From: Hepsetus odoe
Taxonomy: Eukaryota; Chordata; Actinopteri; Characiformes; Hepsetidae
DNA length: 64,000 bases
Assembly (NCBI GenBank): GCA_017165825.1
Contig: CM029387.1
Coordinates: 9,659,467-9,723,466 of the forward strand
Direction of reading: 5' to 3'
The notes below the pieces were generated by a model that had not been told where the DNA came from, did no database searches, and saw only the letters and a list, made by a program, of their open reading frames with translations. The translations under genes were made by a program, and so were the position numbers. The stretch's first letter is position 1. Every line of letters begins with the position of its first letter. Below are positions 60,057 through 64,000 of the stretch, one piece after another.

Positions 60057-60099
60057 ACATATGCAAGCAATAAACAATTTACACATATTGTACAGGTTA

Positions 60100-60790
60100 T
60101 CAAGTTATAACAAGAACAAACAGGCTATCAAGTAGTGATGCAGAGTGTCTGAATTCCCATTTACAATGTGATGTTATTGAAAAGAGGGACTTATTGCTTT
60201 TGGCAGTGAGTGTCACAGTGCATCATTAAGGTGTAATAGTGCAGATATCAGTAGTTTGTCTACTGGTGCTGTGCGCAAGAGGCAAATAGCAGCAGTTTTT
60301 AAGTAAGTGGGTGAACAAACATTACAGTCAAGTACAGTTTTGATCAGCTGTTGATGAGCGTTATGCCTGGGGGAAGAAACTGCACTTGTGTTGGGATTTT
60401 TTGTAAGGTTCTATAACATCTTTCAGAAAAGGTTGTGTCCAGTGTGTGAGGTATGATTTTCAATGGCTTTCAGTGGTACACCAATTATTTTTTCTGCTTT
60501 TCTCACTATTTGCTGCAGAAAACTTGGACCATGAATGCACTGAATAAGACTGTAATAGAAGTACAAAGAACAGATGACTGCTGTGTAGAACTGACACAAC
60601 AGCTCCTGTGGCAGTCCAAGCTTTCTCAGGTGTTACAGAAAATACATCTGCTGAGCTGTTGTGAGATTGAGTTAGCCACAGTATCCCTTTCCAGGCAAGG
60701 TGTATTTGTACCTTTTTAAACTTGTCATAGGGGCTTTGTGGCTCACTCTTTTTCTGGCTCCTCACCTGAGACATCTCTGCCTTGAAAGAC
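60100..60790. repeat. Probable old interspersed repeat
   Basis: The stretch around 60355-60400 ('gttatgcctgggggaagaaa', 'ctgcacttgtgttgg') resembles a common fish repeat. No function or boundary is clear. Confidence 0.3.
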
Positions 60791-60994
60791 CCTACCTAAA
60801 TGCTCCAGTACAGTATGGTACAGTACAGATATCACGTTTGCAGGGGCATGCAAACTGCCCTACCATTATAAGGTTGTGATTACAGGTTTTACACTATTAT
60901 GAGCATTTTCTCATCAAAAGTCAAAGTCAAAATTCTGTTAGATAAGAATGCTTTTCCTTCTTTAAATTTTTCATTGCTCAGCTGGCTTTGACAC

Positions 60995-61147
60995 CATGAA
61001 GTGAAAGTGACAGTCCTTGTCATTGTGAAACGAGCAGCGACAGTACCTTGCTCAAGGGTAACTCAGGGCAACCGACTGGTGAGGGAATCAAACCCATAAT
61101 CTTCCAATCCAGGGCCAACTCCCTAACCACTAGGCCACCGCTGCCCG
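60995..61147 (-). mobile_element. SINE family B, joined to a U2 snRNA sequence
   Basis: Minus-strand copy with its head at 61147 (plus strand ggccaccgctgcccgg) and its tail at about 61000 (gtgacagtccttgtcattgt). It starts within 4 nt of the 3' end of the U2-like sequence on the same strand. Confidence 0.8.
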
Positions 61148-61150
61148 GAA

Positions 61151-61267
61151 GCACACCGTTCCTGGAAATACTGCAATACTGCAGTCCTCATGTAGAGGAC
61201 ATTTCAGATATTAAACTGATATGAACAGATACTACACTTGATCTTAGCCAAAAGGCAGAGAAGTGAT
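61151..61267 (-). pseudogene. U2 snRNA pseudogene with internal deletion
   Basis: The reverse complement begins ATCACTTCTCTGCCTTTTGG and carries the branch-point-recognition region (GTAGTATCTGTTC) almost unchanged. It runs to about the position of nucleotide 75, then jumps to the 3' stem (TATTTCCAGGAACGGTGTGC). Normal U2 is about 188-190 nt and this is 117, so the Sm site and two stem-loops are missing. It is non-functional as a spliceosomal RNA. Confidence 0.88.
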
Positions 61268-61338
61268 GTAATCATATAACCATATAATCAAGCCAGATAA
61301 TTAACAGAGCATGGACCACCAATTTTTACTTTTACCAA

Positions 61339-61374
61339 TGCCTTAACCACTCGGCCCTCCTGATCCTTAAGACT
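61339..61374 (-). pseudogene. 5' fragment of tRNA-Leu
   Basis: The plus strand atgccttaaccactcggccc followed by tcctgatcc corresponds to the first ~30 nt of tRNA-Leu only. Confidence 0.7.
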
Positions 61375-61810
61375 AAGAGAACAGATGGACATTCGAATGG
61401 AGAATGAACACAGGAGACACTGCAATACAGATACACTAAAGCAACATCACACTCACTCATTTTCTTAACTGCTTATCCTAAATAGGGTCACAGTAGGGAA
61501 TAAAGCCCTTACAAGTGCACACAGGGCAAAAGGCAGATGAACACCCTGGGCAAGTCCGCAGGTCATTGCAGGGCATAAAGTCAACAATTAGCAAATGTCT
61601 TTTGTAGCCTGTGCTGCAGAACTTCCAGTATTGGATCAATGATCCAATTCAGAGCAACATATAAGAGTGCTTTGTAGCTTCTAAAGGAAACGTGTCCCTC
61701 AGAGCAGAAACAGCAGAAAGAGTTGCTAGTAACTGTTAAAAAAACAGACAACTGTTACATTTCCACCAGATTACACAGAGAAAGCAAAGGACATTTTTAT
61801 TTACTTAATA

Positions 61811-61966
61811 ACACCCTGGACAGGTCACTATGGAGGAGCATGACAGGGACGGCACCTTGCTTAAGGGTACCTCAGGGCAACCCATTGGTTCCCTATTGGG
61901 AAGGGGTTCAAACCCCAGAATCTCTGATCACGTGGCCAATGCCCTAACCACTAGGCCACCGCTGCC
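61811..61966 (-). mobile_element. SINE family A, partial
   Basis: Minus-strand copy; the head is at the right (aaccactaggccaccgctgc), with a small internal duplication (cccattggttccctattggg). Confidence 0.82.
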
Positions 61967-63084
61967 AAGTAGGAGGGCAAGTCTGTTATTACATACAATG
62001 TGAAGAGATGCTGCGACGTTGTAACAAACTTGAACATTTGACAAAATAACATATAAAAGATAATTTTGTCACCTGCTGAAGACCTTCATTTTCATGGACT
62101 TGATATGTCCCAGGAAACCAGTGCTTCACCAGGATTGTAAATATGTAATTACATTAACAATCAGACATTAATATTAAATGACAAATAATATGATCTTAAA
62201 AAGAATTGAACATTCCAAAACAGTTAGCAGCAGATTCAGTGAATAGCCATCACTCTCCCAGATATGTTTGCCTGGGATGAGCGGACATAACTAGTAGATG
62301 AGGGAACCACAGGCTCAGTGGGACTTTAGGATGTCCAATTAAGAAGGTCTTAAGAAACGTACAATAAATTTAGTTAATTACCTCAATGAGGGTTTGGGAA
62401 TCTCACTCCGCGGGCAAAAATATTCTTTTTGGGGAAAATTGTATTTCAGGGTGAAACATTGTCACACAACTATACATATTTTTTTTTCCTTTAATGCAGG
62501 ATGTTCCAACAATGCTAACATGCTAGTTTTCCTTTGGTAGTTTACTGCCTTTTATTACAGGATAATTTCTTTACTGCTGAATCATTCTCAAACAACTCTG
62601 TGTACTTATTGGGGACAACTATTTTTCTTTCCCCAGGACTGCCTATTCTCATCTGCTAGGGCTAAGGCAACAGGGAGCATCAACTTAGCCCCTACTTGTT
62701 TGATAAGAAACCTTTGAGGCACACTGGTGCTTTTTGGATCAGCGACACATTCTTTATGTATGATATTTCACCATGCCTGCAATGTTTTTTACTCCTTTTT
62801 AACTCAGTTGGTTTTGTCATTATTGAATGTTCATTTACATTTATAGTATTTAACAGACACTCCTCTCCAGAGTGACCTATAGCTGCTTCATAGTCCACAT
62901 CTGTTCTTCATTCTTCATACTTCATTCATTCTATCACCATCTGGTAAAAGCAGCAACTGTCATTTAACAATTTGACAGTTAAGCGTTGTCACTGACCATA
63001 GAAGTCAATATCCACACCAAATTATCCAAAATTTTGATTTGGTTCTGGGCAGGTCCTCAGATCATCACAGGGTAGACACACAGG
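61967..63084. repeat. Diverged duplication-unit sequence
   Basis: 62510-62660 repeats 'catgctagttttcctttggt', 'tttactgccttttattacag' and the 'gactgcctattctcatctgc' block known from 53.3-53.5 kb. 62690-62780 repeats 53530-53620. No gene. Confidence 0.6.
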
Positions 63085-63200
63085 AAAGGAAGGTGACTAT
63101 TCTTGTCGTTGTGAAACGCAGCACAGCACAACACAATGAAATTCAACCTCTGCGTTTCACACATACACACACATGCAGCAGGGGGCAGCTGTTGAACGCG
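63085..63200 (-). mobile_element. SINE family B tail fragment
   Basis: The plus strand gtgactattcttgtcgttgt to 'agcagggggcagctgttgaa' is the distal part of family B without the tRNA head. Confidence 0.7.
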
Positions 63201-63232
63201 ACCGGGGATAATATAATAATGAGCAGAAGCCC

Positions 63233-63325
63233 AGCATTTACCAGGGGAGGAGTTTATACCGGTGTGGACAGTTGGATCATATTGGATCTTTAGCAGGAGA
63301 CCTTAACCACTCAGCCAGCCTGATC
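63233..63325 (-). pseudogene. Decayed tRNA-Leu
   Basis: The plus strand keeps cagcatttaccagggg, cggtgtggacagttggatca and ccttaaccactcagccagcc. The arms no longer pair. Confidence 0.78.
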
Positions 63326-63792
63326 CTTTAAAGAAAGGTTTGGCTTTTGAACAGAAAGTGGATAATGGTGACTCTGCATCACTGAAGCACCATAACTATC
63401 ACATTTCAATTTTTAGCAGACACTCTTCTCCATAACCACATACACGATTTCATTTTTAAGTTTTCTTTTTTAAATCAGTTTTTATGAAGTTGTTATGTGT
63501 CATGTTCAGCCTAAAAGGTCTAAAACATGCTGTCATTGTCAGAAGATAAGTCACTGTGGATGAAAAAATAGAAATGCTAAAAATACCAAACTGTTAACAT
63601 TCAGACATTTTAGAATGGCTTTCCTAATAATTTATTGAAATTACAAAGTTTTGTGAATGTGATAATAAACATTCTTGTGTTTTCTTTGTCTTCTTCAAAA
63701 GGTCCATCTAGAATTTTACTGATGCTCTTCCACATATCCACATTTTCTTGTGACTAGTTATTTAAGCTGAAAGCAAAACATTTTCTTTGTTA

Positions 63793-63818
63793 AAAGAAGA
63801 AGAAGAAGAAGAAGAAAA
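63793..63818. repeat. (GAA)n microsatellite
   Basis: About seven GAA units. Confidence 0.85.
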
Positions 63819-63887
63819 GTAGGAAATGTACACATTTTCTTTATTGTATATAAATGTGCTATGATAATTAAATCACATTAGATAAAT

Positions 63888-64000
63888 AATCCATCCATCT
63901 TCTGCCGCTTGTCCCAAACGGGGTCGCGGGGGAGTGCTGGCATCCAACCCAGCGCACACAGGGTTAGGACAGGGGACGCACCCTGGAAAGGTCACCAGCC
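63888..64000 (-). mobile_element. SINE family A, cut by the window end
   Basis: Begins with the reverse-complemented GGAT tail (ccatccat) and continues 'cttgtcccaaacggggtcgc' to the window end, where the tRNA head would follow. Confidence 0.88.

Overview
This 64 kb window is vertebrate nuclear DNA and almost certainly from a teleost fish. Genes are split by GT-AG introns, the DNA is AT-rich, and it is crowded with microsatellites, Tc1-like transposons and tRNA-derived SINEs. Two genes belong to the fish-specific finTRIM family. No prokaryotic operon, CRISPR array or integrated virus was seen.

Five genes can be reconstructed exon by exon. Two tandem plus-strand them6-like genes (4394-6242 and 11209-12038) encode hotdog-fold, membrane-anchored THEM6 relatives; the first lacks the start codon of the second and must begin in an unseen upstream exon. 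Two tandem plus-strand finTRIM ubiquitin-ligase genes follow. The first (15551-22486) has RING, two B-boxes and a coiled coil but no B30.2 domain. The second (25102-32219) is complete, with a B30.2. On the minus strand lies eef1d (35435-43361), the guanine-exchange delta subunit of elongation factor 1, with a promoter-side exon near 46.1 kb, a possible 22-codon cassette exon, and a separate 170-codon exon that would make the long eEF1B-delta-L form. In mammals THEM6 and EEF1D both map to 8q24.3, so this looks like conserved synteny.

The right third (46.2-63.3 kb) is a gene-poor repeat territory built from duplicated segments that carry tRNA-Leu(TAA) genes on the minus strand: three intact-looking copies and at least seven decayed ones. 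A fourth intact copy (plus strand, 32622-32704) sits inside a decayed duplicate of the finTRIM B30.2 exon. That copy, its 8-nt leader, a 60-nt downstream spacer shared with the array, and a SINE together form one 332-bp block bounded by a 7-bp direct repeat. I read this as a retroposed read-through transcript of a tRNA-Leu gene that lacks a nearby oligo-T terminator. A second chimera joins an internally deleted U2 snRNA sequence to a SINE at 61.0-61.3 kb.

The rest is Tc1-like elements of at least four lineages, a fold-back Tc1 derivative present twice, RTE-like LINE remnants, and three SINE groups, two members of which have perfect 13-14 bp target-site duplications.
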